Shown: positions 24,667-33,332 of the stretch, one piece after another | How positions within the stretch are numbered: the stretch's first letter is position 1 | How the letters are laid out: the number at the start of each line of letters is the position of its first letter | NCBI GenBank assembly: GCA_903908495.1 | Contig: CAIVSK010000360.1 | Location: 1-42,547, forward strand | Direction of reading: 5' to 3' | DNA: 42,547 nucleotides | Source: Akkermansiaceae bacterium | Lineage (GTDB): Bacteria > Verrucomicrobiota > Verrucomicrobiia > Verrucomicrobiales > Akkermansiaceae | Made by a program: the position numbers and the translations under genes | The notes under the pieces: model-generated | Databases searched by the model: none | Told to the model about the DNA's origin: nothing | What the model saw: the letters and a program-made list of their open reading frames with translations, nothing else

Positions 24667-24750
24667 GGCCCATGGTGAGCCAATGCGTGGTGGCTCACCG
24701 CGTTCTAGTGGCCCCTCATGGTCCGGGGCGATTCGGAGATCGCCCCTCCT
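24667..24750. repeat. Palindromic intergenic repeat, family B, copy 1
   Basis: About 84 bases whose reverse complement recurs at 40968-41050. It starts at GGCCCATGGTGAGCCAATG and ends with the palindrome-prone GGCGATTCGGAGATCGCC followed by CCTCCT. It lies 137 bases upstream of the glycyl-tRNA synthetase start. Confidence 0.8.
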
Positions 24751-24887
24751 GGGGCTTGGCCCTTGCACGCGGCATGGACGTGGGGACCGGTGTCCCGCCT
24801 CCATGTCGCCACGGGCCACTGATAGGAATCGTGGCTTGCAGAGAAGCTTGGTGCCTGCTTGGATCTGGGCCCCGACCCCCGACCCCT

Positions 24888-26531
24888 ATGGCCAACAAAG
24901 ACAGCACCGATCCCGCCCGCATGGAAAAAATCGTCTCCCTGTGCAAGCGCCGCGGGTTGATTTTCCAGGCCGGCGAGCTATATGGAGGGCTTAACGGTTG
25001 CTGGGATTACGGCCCGCTGGGTGCCGAATTGAAGCGCAACCTGAAAGAATATTGGTGGCGCAAGACCGTGCAGGAGCGCGATGACGTGCTCGGCATGGAC
25101 GGCGCCATCCTCACCATGGAGCAGGTGCTGGTGGCCTCGGGTCACGTCGGCGGGTTTTCCGATCCGATGTGCGATTGTCTGCTATCCAAAGCCCGCCTGC
25201 GGGCTGATCAAATTCCGTCCCAAGACGGCACGGTGTTTCACTTCCAAGGTGCAAGCCTGCCCGGCACGGCCTGGCAAAGCGACCGACCGTACTCGGTATT
25301 GATGATCCCGGGCTTTGACGAAGCCAAGGTGAAGAAAACCGCCCGGGAATACTATGCGCAGTTTGCCGCCGGTGTCCTGCAGCCAATCACCCAGGTGACC
25401 GCGCAGGACGGCGCAGCCGCTGGCGAACCGGTCCCGGCCGCCGCGATGACTCCCAAGGAAATCCTCAAGAGCCTGGTGCTGGTGGGGGAAACAAGCGAAG
25501 AGGTCAACGGCACCACCCAGTTCAATCCCGATAACGGCTCGCTTCTAACCGAGCCGCGCCAATTCAACCTGATGTTGCAAACCAACTTCGGCGCCACCGG
25601 CGACCAGATCGCCTATCTGCGCCCGGAGACGGCCCAATCCATCTTCGTGCAATACAAGAACGTGCTGGATTCCAACCGGGTGAAGCTGCCCTTCGGCATC
25701 GCGCAGTGCGGCAAGTCGTTCCGCAACGAGATCAACCCGCGCAATTTCACCTTCCGCTCGCGCGAGTTCGAGCAGATGGAAATCGAGTACTTCTGCCATC
25801 CCGACGACGGCATGCGGCTCACCGACGAGTGGTTGGAGGAACGCTTGAAGTTTTACGGCGAAATCGGCATCCCGCGCGAAAAACTCCACATTCTGGATGT
25901 GCCGGATGGCGAGCGCGCGTTCTACTCGAAGCGGACCTACGACATCGAATACGAGTTTCCCTTCGGCATCCAGGAGTTGGAAGGGGTGGCCTACCGCACC
26001 GACTACGACTTGGGAGTGCATGAAAAGGCCGCCGGCAAATCGCTGGTCTACTTCGACGAGGAAACCAAGCAGCGCTTCCTGCCGCATGTGGTGGAGCCGT
26101 CCGCCGGCTGCGACCGCACCGTGCTGGCGCTCATTTGCGAGGCGTTCGACGAGGAGACCCTAACCGACGATAAAGGCAAGGCGGAGATCCGCACCGTGCT
26201 GCGCTTCGTGCCGCGGATGGCCCCGATGAAAGTGGGCATCTTCCCGCTGCTCAAGAAAAACGACGAACAGGTGCGCATCGCCCGCGCCATCCAGAAACAA
26301 CTCCAACCATGGATGAACGTGTTCTACGACGACGGCGGCGCGGTCGGCCGGCGCTACCGCCGCCAGGACGAGATCGGCACGCCGTTCTGCATCACGGTGG
26401 ATTTCGATACCCTCGGCGAAAACGGCGACACCCTCAAGGACACCGTCACCATCCGGCACCGCGATTCCATGGAGCAGGAGCGGCTGCCGGTGGCGGGATT
26501 GCTGGCGTGGCTGTTGGAACGGGTGCGCTGA
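24888..26531 (+). CDS. glyS: Glycyl-tRNA synthetase, homodimeric (alpha2) type
   Basis: A 547-residue class II synthetase that charges tRNA-Gly. It is the single-chain form also found in archaea and eukaryotes, not the alpha2-beta2 form of E. coli. Visible elements: MEKIVSLCKRRGLIF and YGGLNGCWDYGPLG at the N-terminus; GHVGGFSDPM; RPETAQSIFVQYKNVL; motif 2 region FRNEINPRNFTFRSREFEQ; motif 3 SAGCDRTVLALICEAFDEE; and a C-terminal anticodon-binding domain (APMKVGIFPLLKK to VTIRHRDSMEQERLPV). The ATG at 24888 (MANKDSTDPARM) is chosen because the longer frame up to 24672 translates repeat DNA. It runs divergently from rpmI. Confidence 0.95.
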   Translation: MANKDSTDPARMEKIVSLCKRRGLIFQAGELYGGLNGCWDYGPLGAELKRNLKEYWWRKTVQERDDVLGMDGAILTMEQVLVASGHVGGFSDPMCDCLLSKARLRADQIPSQDGTVFHFQGASLPGTAWQSDRPYSVLMIPGFDEAKVKKTAREYYAQFAAGVLQPITQVTAQDGAAAGEPVPAAAMTPKEILKSLVLVGETSEEVNGTTQFNPDNGSLLTEPRQFNLMLQTNFGATGDQIAYLRPETAQSIFVQYKNVLDSNRVKLPFGIAQCGKSFRNEINPRNFTFRSREFEQMEIEYFCHPDDGMRLTDEWLEERLKFYGEIGIPREKLHILDVPDGERAFYSKRTYDIEYEFPFGIQELEGVAYRTDYDLGVHEKAAGKSLVYFDEETKQRFLPHVVEPSAGCDRTVLALICEAFDEETLTDDKGKAEIRTVLRFVPRMAPMKVGIFPLLKKNDEQVRIARAIQKQLQPWMNVFYDDGGAVGRRYRRQDEIGTPFCITVDFDTLGENGDTLKDTVTIRHRDSMEQERLPVAGLLAWLLERVR

Positions 26532-26682
26532 GACGGGGGGGAATGTTGGCACGACTTCCCGATGATCGTTTCCTGCGCATCTCCTCCTCGAAAAAGTGTT
26601 CGGCAGGATGCCGGACACTGCCGGCGTCCCGCCGGCGCTCCCCATTCCACGATGACACACGATGCCAACATGGTGAACCCTC

Positions 26683-29268
26683 ATGACGTCTAGCAATTCA
26701 CCCTCTGATACGCCCACGCGCCGCCATTGGGTGGGGTTTTGGAGCATGATCGTGCAACAGACGCAGAATGCCTTCAATGACAAGGTCGCCCAGTTCATGT
26801 TGGTGTCCCTCGGCGGCGCGGTGGGTGTAGCGGTGGAATCGTGGGCGGCGATTCTAATCACCCTGCCGTATGTGTTGTTCGCCCCGCTGGCCGGCTGGAT
26901 GAGCGACCGCTTCTCGAAACGCGATGTGATGTTAGGTGCGGCGGTGGCGCAGGTGTGCGTCCTGGCCTCAATCTGCGGCGCGGTGGTCATCCGCAACATG
27001 CCGGTGGCGATGGTGGGTTTTTTCGCCCTGGCCACCCAGGCGGCGTTTTTCAGTCCGGCCAAAATCGGCAGCAACAAGGAATTGCTGGGTTCGCGGCACC
27101 TCGGGTTCGCCTCGGGCATCCAGCAGATGACTTCGATGCTGGGCATGCTGGCGGGGCAGATCCTGGCCGGTTGGCTGTATGATTCGCGTTACCGGGCCAT
27201 GGGTGGCACCGAGGCGGTGGCTTGGAGCGCGGCGCTGATGCCGCTGGTGATTCTCACATTGTGTTCGGTGCCGGCGCTGGCCATGGCGTGGGTGGTGCCG
27301 CGGGTGCCGGCACACAGCGCTGTGCCCATGCCGGCGGGCATTCTGACGCAGCATTTCGGCCATTTGAAGGAGTTGTGGCGCGACGGGCCGCTGCGCCGGG
27401 CGTCCTTTGGCATGGCGTTTTTCTGGGGCTTGGCGACCTTTCTCAACCTGTGGTCGGTGAAGCTGGCCAAGGCGATGACGGGTGGGCACGGCGGCTTTGG
27501 CACCTTGTCGTCCGAGTTCATGGGGGCGGCCTCGCTGGGCATGATCGCGGGCTTCGGCTTGGCGGCGTTTGTATTGCGTCGGCGCATCGAATTGGGCTGG
27601 GTGCCGGTGGCGGGCGTGGCGATGGCGGTGCTGGCGCTGTTGATTGCCTGTCTGCCGCTGGGAGGTGGCGGGTTTTTCGTAGCGCTGGTGTTATTGGCGA
27701 TGAGTGCGGCGGTGTACCTCGCGCCGCTCAATGCCTGGGTGCAGGACCGCTATCCGCCAGGCAAGCGCGGCGAGATGCAGAGCGCGGTGAACCTGCAGGA
27801 TTGCTTTGCCGGGATGCTCGCGGCGGCCATCATCGAGACGCTCGGCTGGATCACCCGGCTGTGCGGGCTCGATGCGCTGCAGGGCTTGCGCGTGCAAATC
27901 GCCGTGGCCGGCCTGATTTGCGCGCTGATGACCTATTTCATCATCCGTCTGTTGCCGGGCCACTTCCTCCGCGTGCTGGCCGCCTCGGTGGTGCGCTCGA
28001 TCTATCATGTCCGCACGGTCAATCTCGAGCGTCTGCCGACGCACGGCGGCGTGTTGTTGTTGCCGAACCATGTGACATATGCCGACGCGTTCTTCATCAC
28101 AGCCGCCTGCGGCCGCCCGGTGCGCTTCGTGATGGATGATGTGTTCATGCAGCACCGCACGCTGCGTTGGTTCGTGAGTTTTTTCGACACGCTGACCATC
28201 AACCGCGAGCAACCGCGCGAGGCGATCCGCAGCATCATCGCGGCCCTGCGCCAGGGTGACACCGTGTGCCTGTTCCCCGAGGGGCAGTTGACCCGCACCG
28301 GCACCCTCTGCCAGCTGCAGCGCGGCTTCGCCCTCATCGCCCGCAAGGCCAGCCATCCGGTGGTGCCCTTGTGGTGCGACGGTTCGTGGGGCTCGATCTT
28401 CTCGTTCGAGCGCAACCGGTTCTTCGCCAAGTGGCCGTACCAGGCCATCCGCCATCATATAACCGTCGCGCTGGGTGCCCCGATCGGCTCTGCCGCGGCC
28501 GACCTTGACGGCCTGCGCGATGCCCTGCTGCAAGCGTCTGCGGAGGCGATCGACGAGCGCTTCAATGCGCCCGGTTGGCGGATGCGGGTGCCGCGCGGCG
28601 GCGCGGCGGTGGCGTGGCGCGCCTTCGCCGACGAGCAGCGGCGGCAATTGTGGATCAACGGCTATCAGCTAGGCCAAGTCAATGCGCTGCAACGCCGCGA
28701 GTCCTTTGGGGCACTGGCGGGCGACCCGCTGGCGGCAGCTCTGCCGGGGTTGTTTGCGGCATTCGCCGAGCTCTATCAGGCAACACCGCAGCTCCACTCC
28801 GGCCTGCCGCCGGATGCCGCCGGCCCGTGGGTCGGTGGCGACGCGTTGCGGACCGCGCTGGCCTCCGCTAATCTGGATAAAACCCTCGTGTTTTACGATT
28901 TCGGTGCGCGGGCGGTCGAGCCATTGCTGCGGCCCGGTCTGCTGCATTGCCCGTGCCTGGCGGTGGCGGGCGTGGTGGTGGCGATGTCGATGCCGGACCC
29001 GTCGCCGGTGCCTGACGTGAAAGACGTGCAGAGCGGCGGCAAGCCCGGCACTTGGGGCCGCTTGTTGCCGGGATGGCACCTCGCGCGCTCCGCCGCAGGA
29101 GGTTTGTCAGCCCACGGGCCTGCCGCGCCCGCCGGCGGGCTGCCCCTGCCGCCTGGCTGCGGCCTCGATGAGGACGGTTTCCTTGCGGCGGCGGGGGGCA
29201 TCGGGAGCGGACTTGGATTCGCCCCGACAGGCGGGGCTAGTGCTTCACGGCCCAGTTCACCGCGTTAG
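26683..29268 (+). CDS. MFS transporter-PlsC acyltransferase fusion (LplT-Aas-like) with shortened C-terminal domain
   Basis: An 861-residue inner-membrane protein. Residues about 15-430 form an MFS carrier of the LplT type (NAFNDKVAQFMLVSLG, LAGWMSDRFSKRDVMLG, about 11-12 hydrophobic segments). Residues about 435-620 are a PlsC acyltransferase with NHVTYAD (H463, D468) and FPEGQLTRTG (531-540). In E. coli, LplT flips lysophospholipids inward and Aas re-acylates them, and Aas carries an AMP-binding ligase domain after PlsC. Here the last roughly 240 residues lack the ATP-binding loop, yet a piece near 775-845 (KPGTWGRLLPGW) resembles the late part of such ligases. The ligase part thus looks shortened or decayed. 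The 3' end overlaps the convergent ThuA gene by 32 bases. Confidence 0.82.
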   Translation: MTSSNSPSDTPTRRHWVGFWSMIVQQTQNAFNDKVAQFMLVSLGGAVGVAVESWAAILITLPYVLFAPLAGWMSDRFSKRDVMLGAAVAQVCVLASICGAVVIRNMPVAMVGFFALATQAAFFSPAKIGSNKELLGSRHLGFASGIQQMTSMLGMLAGQILAGWLYDSRYRAMGGTEAVAWSAALMPLVILTLCSVPALAMAWVVPRVPAHSAVPMPAGILTQHFGHLKELWRDGPLRRASFGMAFFWGLATFLNLWSVKLAKAMTGGHGGFGTLSSEFMGAASLGMIAGFGLAAFVLRRRIELGWVPVAGVAMAVLALLIACLPLGGGGFFVALVLLAMSAAVYLAPLNAWVQDRYPPGKRGEMQSAVNLQDCFAGMLAAAIIETLGWITRLCGLDALQGLRVQIAVAGLICALMTYFIIRLLPGHFLRVLAASVVRSIYHVRTVNLERLPTHGGVLLLPNHVTYADAFFITAACGRPVRFVMDDVFMQHRTLRWFVSFFDTLTINREQPREAIRSIIAALRQGDTVCLFPEGQLTRTGTLCQLQRGFALIARKASHPVVPLWCDGSWGSIFSFERNRFFAKWPYQAIRHHITVALGAPIGSAAADLDGLRDALLQASAEAIDERFNAPGWRMRVPRGGAAVAWRAFADEQRRQLWINGYQLGQVNALQRRESFGALAGDPLAAALPGLFAAFAELYQATPQLHSGLPPDAAGPWVGGDALRTALASANLDKTLVFYDFGARAVEPLLRPGLLHCPCLAVAGVVVAMSMPDPSPVPDVKDVQSGGKPGTWGRLLPGWHLARSAAGGLSAHGPAAPAGGLPLPPGCGLDEDGFLAAAGGIGSGLGFAPTGGASASRPSSPR

Positions 29269-29926
29269 CGAGAATCTTGCGGACCTCCGGATGAAAATAG
29301 ATCGGGCTGGTCTCGTGGCCGGCCTGGAAATAGAAATAATTGCCTTGGCCCACCGTCCAACAGTAGCCTTGGATGCTTTCCTCCCGCGTCCCGTCCTGGT
29401 GCACGTGGGTGCCGCAGAAAGGCGTTGCCGCGGCCGGGGGCACGGCGTACGGATCGCTGTAACGTTCCTCGTTGCCGATGGTGAACTCCGAGGCCACGCC
29501 GGTGGCGATGGGATGTCCGGCCTCACTGACCCTGATCACCGTCTCCCTGTTGTCGCAAACATAGGCGGCGAAGCTGCATGGCGTGCCCATCAGCAGCCGG
29601 TTGGGCTTGGAAAAATGCGCGGAGTGCAACGCGATAAAGCCCATACCCTCGGCCCTGACCCGCTTGGCAATTCTGGCCGCCAGTTCGTCACTCACCTCCG
29701 CGTGCCTCTCGTGGCCCCACCACACCAACACGTCGGCTTTGGCCAGCAAGTGATCCGGCAATCCCTGCTCCGGGTCAGTCAAGTTAGCCAGCACCACGTC
29801 CCAGATCGTCATCGCCGCTGACTCCCGCAGCCCGTCGGCAATGGCCGCGTTGATATCGTTCGGATAGATGACTGCTGGCGCAGTTCCTTCCGACCACACC
29901 ACCACCGTTTTCTTCGCGGCTGTCAT
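29237..29926 (-). CDS. ThuA domain protein (class I glutamine amidotransferase-like fold)
   Basis: A 229-residue protein of the ThuA family: TVVVWSEGTAPAVIYPNDIN at the start, ADVLVWWGHERHAEV, GMGFIALHSAHFSKP, GHPIATGV and an FYFQAGHETSPIYFHPEVRKIL ending. ThuA proteins take part in carbohydrate use in some bacteria (named for trehalose utilisation in rhizobia), but their chemistry is not well defined. The nucleophile cysteine of true amidotransferases is replaced here by ALHSAH. No signal peptide is seen. The ATG at 29926 is preferred; another in-frame ATG is at 29941. Convergent with, and overlapping, the MFS-PlsC gene. Confidence 0.88.
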   Translation of the reverse strand: MTAAKKTVVVWSEGTAPAVIYPNDINAAIADGLRESAAMTIWDVVLANLTDPEQGLPDHLLAKADVLVWWGHERHAEVSDELAARIAKRVRAEGMGFIALHSAHFSKPNRLLMGTPCSFAAYVCDNRETVIRVSEAGHPIATGVASEFTIGNEERYSDPYAVPPAAATPFCGTHVHQDGTREESIQGYCWTVGQGNYFYFQAGHETSPIYFHPEVRKILANAVNWAVKH

Positions 29927-30072
29927 GGGGAGTTGTTGCATGGTTCGTTGTGCTGTTGATTGGCAATGGCTCCGGCGGCCTCACTCGGGGGCGATTCCTG
30001 CGGCATTGCTAGGCTGCAAGGGTACCCCGCCCATCCCGCTGGCGCAACCGGATATCCGCTGGAGGGACAAAT

Positions 30073-30202
30073 GCGGCGGATTGTAGCGTCGCTCTGTGAG
30101 CGTCGCTGCCCGTGGGCCGCGCCTGCGCAGCGACGGTCACAGACCGCCACCACAAGGCTTGCGCCGGGGCGGATTGTGGCGTCGCTCTGTGAGCGTCGAT
30201 GC
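30073..30202. repeat. Palindromic repeat cluster, family C (three units)
   Basis: Three related units built on GTCGCTCTGTGAGCGTCG: direct copies at 30073-30109 and 30166-30202 (both beginning GCGGATTGT) and an inverted, more diverged copy at 30124-30155. Each can form a short hairpin (CGCTCTGTGAGCG). They fill the centre of the 348-base gap between the divergent ThuA and YebC genes. The rest of that gap (29942-30072 and 30203-30289) shows no other feature; it should contain both promoters. Confidence 0.75.
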
Positions 30203-30289
30203 TCATGCCAATCCGCACTTGAATTTTGCGGCGGGTCTGCTTCAATCGGCGTGCCGGGGCCTCCCCGGGCAAACCGCACCGCACGAACC

Positions 30290-31000
30290 ATGGGAAGAGC
30301 TTTTGAATGCCGCCGCCGGGCCAAGGAATCGCGTTGGGCCACCATGTCCAAGGTGTTTCCCAAGCTCGCCAAGTCGATCACCCTCGCCGCCAAAAACGGT
30401 GGGCCCGATCCGGAAAGCAACGCGCCGCTGCGCGTGGCCATCATCAATGCCAAGGCTCAGAACCTGTCCCGCGAGAATATCGAGGCCGCCATCAAGCGCG
30501 CCGCCGGCAAGGACGGTGCCGATATTTCCGAAGTCAGTTACGAGGGCAAGGGCCCCCACGGCTCGTTGTTTTTCATCGAATGCGCCACCGATAATTCGAA
30601 CCGCTCGGTGACTAACATGAAAACCATTTTCAACAAGAACAACGGCCAGCTGGTCAACTCCGGGTCGCTGGATTTCATGTTCGCGCGCAAAACCGTCATC
30701 GAATTTCCCGTGCCGGAGGCTGGCAACCTCGAGGAAATCGAACTCGAATTGATCGACGCCGGGCTGGAGGAATTGCAGGTCGAGGACGGCATCGTCTCGG
30801 TCATCGGCGAGTACAGCGCCTTTGCCAGCCTCTGCCACGCGGTGGAGCAATTGGGCATCGCCTCGCCCAAGGCCGGCCTCAAGCGCCTTCCCACCCAGCC
30901 GATCGAGCTGAGTGAGGAGCAAATGATCGACGTCGAGAAAATCCTCGACCGCATCGAGGATGACGACGATGTGCAGGCGGTCTTCACCAACATCGCCTGA
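30290..31000 (+). CDS. YebC/PmpR family DNA-binding regulator
   Basis: A 236-residue protein of the YebC/TACO1 family. Family features in order: MGRAFECRRRAKESRW at the start (a variant of the usual MGRxF/MAGHSK opening), GGPDPESNAPLRVAIINAKAQNLSRENIE, the GPHGSLFFIECATDNSNRSVTNMKTIFNKNNG block and an acidic C-terminus (LDRIEDDDDVQAVFTNI). YebC-type proteins have been described both as transcription regulators (PmpR) and as translation factors that help ribosomes through proline stretches; which applies here is open. The frame continues upstream, but only through the family C repeats, so the ATG at 30290 is chosen. Confidence 0.9.
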   Translation: MGRAFECRRRAKESRWATMSKVFPKLAKSITLAAKNGGPDPESNAPLRVAIINAKAQNLSRENIEAAIKRAAGKDGADISEVSYEGKGPHGSLFFIECATDNSNRSVTNMKTIFNKNNGQLVNSGSLDFMFARKTVIEFPVPEAGNLEEIELELIDAGLEELQVEDGIVSVIGEYSAFASLCHAVEQLGIASPKAGLKRLPTQPIELSEEQMIDVEKILDRIEDDDDVQAVFTNIA

Positions 31001-31049
31001 ACCGGCTCCGTGGTTCCGGCAGCCATAATCAGCAAGCCCATGAGGACGC

Positions 31050-31082
31050 AAAAGGAGCACCCGTTCTAACGACGGGTGCCCC
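31050..31082 (-). terminator. Intrinsic terminator of the outer-membrane protein gene
   Basis: On the minus strand, 24 bases after the barrel gene's stop, GCACCCGT and ACGGGTGC pair around a short loop containing GTTAG, followed by CTCC and four T residues. Shorter T-run than the rplT terminator, so moderately confident; it could also stop the convergent YebC transcript. Confidence 0.65.
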
Positions 31083-31105
31083 GGGGGCTCGCGGACGGGC
31101 CTTGA

Positions 31106-31819
31106 TCAGAAGTTGAAACGGATGCCCGCTTCCCAGGCCCATGCGTCCTGCAGCTTGATCTCGGCCGCGTGATTGAACCCGACCTTGGCACCGCTAAGAT
31201 TGCTCAGATAGAGCCAGCGGCCGCCGCCGAAAATCTCCAAATGCGGGTTGATGTTGTAAATGAGTCCGGTGGTAAACTGGGCGTAAAAGCCGCCACCGTT
31301 GGCGGACGAGCTCTCAGAGGTGTTGTTGCCGGAATACCTCGTCCAGGCATAACCGAGACCACCGCTGAAATAACAACTGAGCGGGCCGGCGATGGCATGC
31401 TCCAACTTGAAGTTGGCGGTGACGGGAATGATTTGGGCGTCAATGCCGAAATCCGTCGGCAGCGTGACGATGGACAGCGGATGCGCTGCGACGGACACGC
31501 TGCCATCCAGATAGCCAACTTCGAGATAGGCGGCCATGTCGAAGCCTTCGTCCAACAGGCCGAAATCGCGGCCGATCTGCAGGTTGTACATGTCGAAGTC
31601 GAGTTTGCCAACGTTCGCGCTATCATAATTGGTGCCGTCGAAGGCGGCGGCGTCGAGACCTTTGCCCACGTCGTAGATTTGGCCGAAGGATCCGGCGATG
31701 AACCACCCCATGAGGGACGGTTCGGTGCCGGGCGCGGTGGCGGTGACGGGAGTTGATACTCCGGCAAAGGCGGATGCGGCGACGGATCCTGCCGCTAGGA
31801 TGAGTGTGTGTAATTTCAT
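31106..31819 (-). CDS. Outer-membrane beta-barrel protein, function unknown
   Basis: A 237-residue protein with a signal peptide (MKLHTLILAAGSVAASAFA) and a barrel-like body: alternating hydrophobic strands with aromatic girdles (MAAYLEVGYLDG, LSCYFSGGLGYAWTRY, GGFYAQFTTGLIYNI, LEIFGGGRWLYL) and a C-terminal phenylalanine (WAWEAGIRFNF), the usual sorting signal for the BAM complex. The size suggests about 8-10 strands, as in OmpA/OmpW-like small barrels. It lacks a periplasmic peptidoglycan-binding domain. It stands alone with its own terminator; the 228-base gap upstream (31820-32047) shows no other feature. Confidence 0.8.
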   Translation of the reverse strand: MKLHTLILAAGSVAASAFAGVSTPVTATAPGTEPSLMGWFIAGSFGQIYDVGKGLDAAAFDGTNYDSANVGKLDFDMYNLQIGRDFGLLDEGFDMAAYLEVGYLDGSVSVAAHPLSIVTLPTDFGIDAQIIPVTANFKLEHAIAGPLSCYFSGGLGYAWTRYSGNNTSESSSANGGGFYAQFTTGLIYNINPHLEIFGGGRWLYLSNLSGAKVGFNHAAEIKLQDAWAWEAGIRFNF

Positions 31820-32047
31820 ACGAGCCCTAACATCAGCAATCGCGGCTCCCCTGACAAGGGGAAATTGAGGGAAAATTCACCACCCCGCCGGCGGCATTCC
31901 CAGGCGTTCCCCGGCAGGCCTGTTTCACTAACATTATGTCATGAATCACCACGCCCACCGCAAATCCGGCCGCGCGGAAATTGCCCGAAAATCGTGCTTG
32001 GCACCACCGCTCAATTGTGCATCCTCAAGCCGCTATCAAATACAGCC

Positions 32048-33286
32048 ATGACTAACTCCCCTGCTCCCGCCGGCCTCCCCGCATCCCGACTCGTCGCACC
32101 GCGCCCTGGCATCCGCCTTCGAGCCGGTTCGCAACGCGCTTTTCTAACATGCGCGGCGGTGGCCGCAGCACTGGCCGCCGCTAATGCCAAGGACGCGTCC
32201 AAACCGGCGCCATCCGCCGGCTCCGCCCTCGCCAAGGCCGATCCCGGCCCGGTGACGCTACTGGCACCGCTGAGCCTCAAGCCCAAGCTTTTCTGTGATC
32301 TGACCGGGGATTGCGCGGTGCCCGATGAACTCGCACTGGATGGCAAGGGGCACGTCTTGGTCTCATTGCCCAACTGCCTCGAATACGAGAAATTCACCCC
32401 CAAAATCGTCATGCTCGACGCGGCCGGCAAGAAGACCGACTGGTTTGTCAAGCTGCCGCCGCACCCGAAGACCGGCAAGGTCCATCCGATGGGCATGGAA
32501 TTCGGCCCCGATGGCAACCTCTACATCTGCGATAACCAGTACTTTGACGACAAGGACCACCAGTCGCGCATCCTCCGCGTCATCGTCAAGGACGGCAAAC
32601 CGATGTCCTGCGAGGTGGCCGTCGAGGGCACCAAGCTGTCCAATGCCATCCGCTTCAAGGGCAATGATCTTTATCTTACCGATACATTCTTCGACCTGCC
32701 GGACAAGCGCGACCAGAGCGGCGTGCGGCGCTTCTCGCTCGACGAGATCGGCGCGGGCAAGCCCGTGGTCAAGGTGCTGCCGCTGGGCAAGGACCCGCAC
32801 ATCATCGCCACCTTCACCGGCAAACCGCTGCCGCCCAAGCCCGACGGCTCGCTCGAGGCGGCCGCCGGTGCCGACGGCGAGGCGTTCGACAGCGCCGGCA
32901 ACCTCTATGTCGGCCTGTTTGGCGACGGCCAGTTTTTCAAGATCAGCTTCAATGCCGACGGCAGCGTCAAGAGCAACGTGAAGATCATCGACGACGCCTC
33001 CTTCAAGTGTTGCGACGGCATCTGGTGCGACCAGAAGACCGACAAGATCTATCTGGCCAACTCGGCGCGCAACTCGATCCACATCTACGACGCCCGCAAC
33101 CACTCGCTGCAAATGATCTGGGAGAATGACGACACCGACGGCAAGAACGGTCTGCTCGACCAACCCTGCTCCACAGTCCTGCTCGGCAACAAGCTCATCA
33201 TCGTGAATTTCGACATGCCCTTCCCCGGCCTCAAGAACACCAAGCACGACGATCCGATCACCATTTCCTACCTCGAACTCCCCTGA
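32048..33286 (+). CDS. Secreted SMP-30/gluconolactonase-like beta-propeller protein
   Basis: A 412-residue protein. The N-terminus is a long Ala-rich leader (RAFLTCAAVAAALAAANAKD near residues 30-50), consistent with export. The body has repeated propeller blades: CAVPDELALDGKGHVLVSLP, GMEFGPDGNLYICDNQYF, FKGNDLYLTDTFFD, EAFDSAGNLYVGLFGDG, DGIWCDQKTDKIYLANSARN and GLLDQPCSTVLLGNKLIIVN. This fits SMP-30/gluconolaconase/LRE-type six-bladed propellers. Such proteins may hydrolyse sugar lactones, but metal ligands cannot be assigned with confidence. It is the first of three co-directional genes for exported proteins. An in-frame ATG-like start further upstream (31865) would precede non-conserved sequence. 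Confidence 0.75.
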   Translation: MTNSPAPAGLPASRLVAPRPGIRLRAGSQRAFLTCAAVAAALAAANAKDASKPAPSAGSALAKADPGPVTLLAPLSLKPKLFCDLTGDCAVPDELALDGKGHVLVSLPNCLEYEKFTPKIVMLDAAGKKTDWFVKLPPHPKTGKVHPMGMEFGPDGNLYICDNQYFDDKDHQSRILRVIVKDGKPMSCEVAVEGTKLSNAIRFKGNDLYLTDTFFDLPDKRDQSGVRRFSLDEIGAGKPVVKVLPLGKDPHIIATFTGKPLPPKPDGSLEAAAGADGEAFDSAGNLYVGLFGDGQFFKISFNADGSVKSNVKIIDDASFKCCDGIWCDQKTDKIYLANSARNSIHIYDARNHSLQMIWENDDTDGKNGLLDQPCSTVLLGNKLIIVNFDMPFPGLKNTKHDDPITISYLELP

Positions 33287-33332
33287 GCACGGCTCAAGCT
33301 TAAAGCGTGGCTAACACACACCCACCCATCCG

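Noticed and set aside
24751-24887. T-box or other riboswitch leader for glyS
   Set aside because: No T-box consensus or specifier stem is visible; the structure seen is explained by repeats and a small hairpin.
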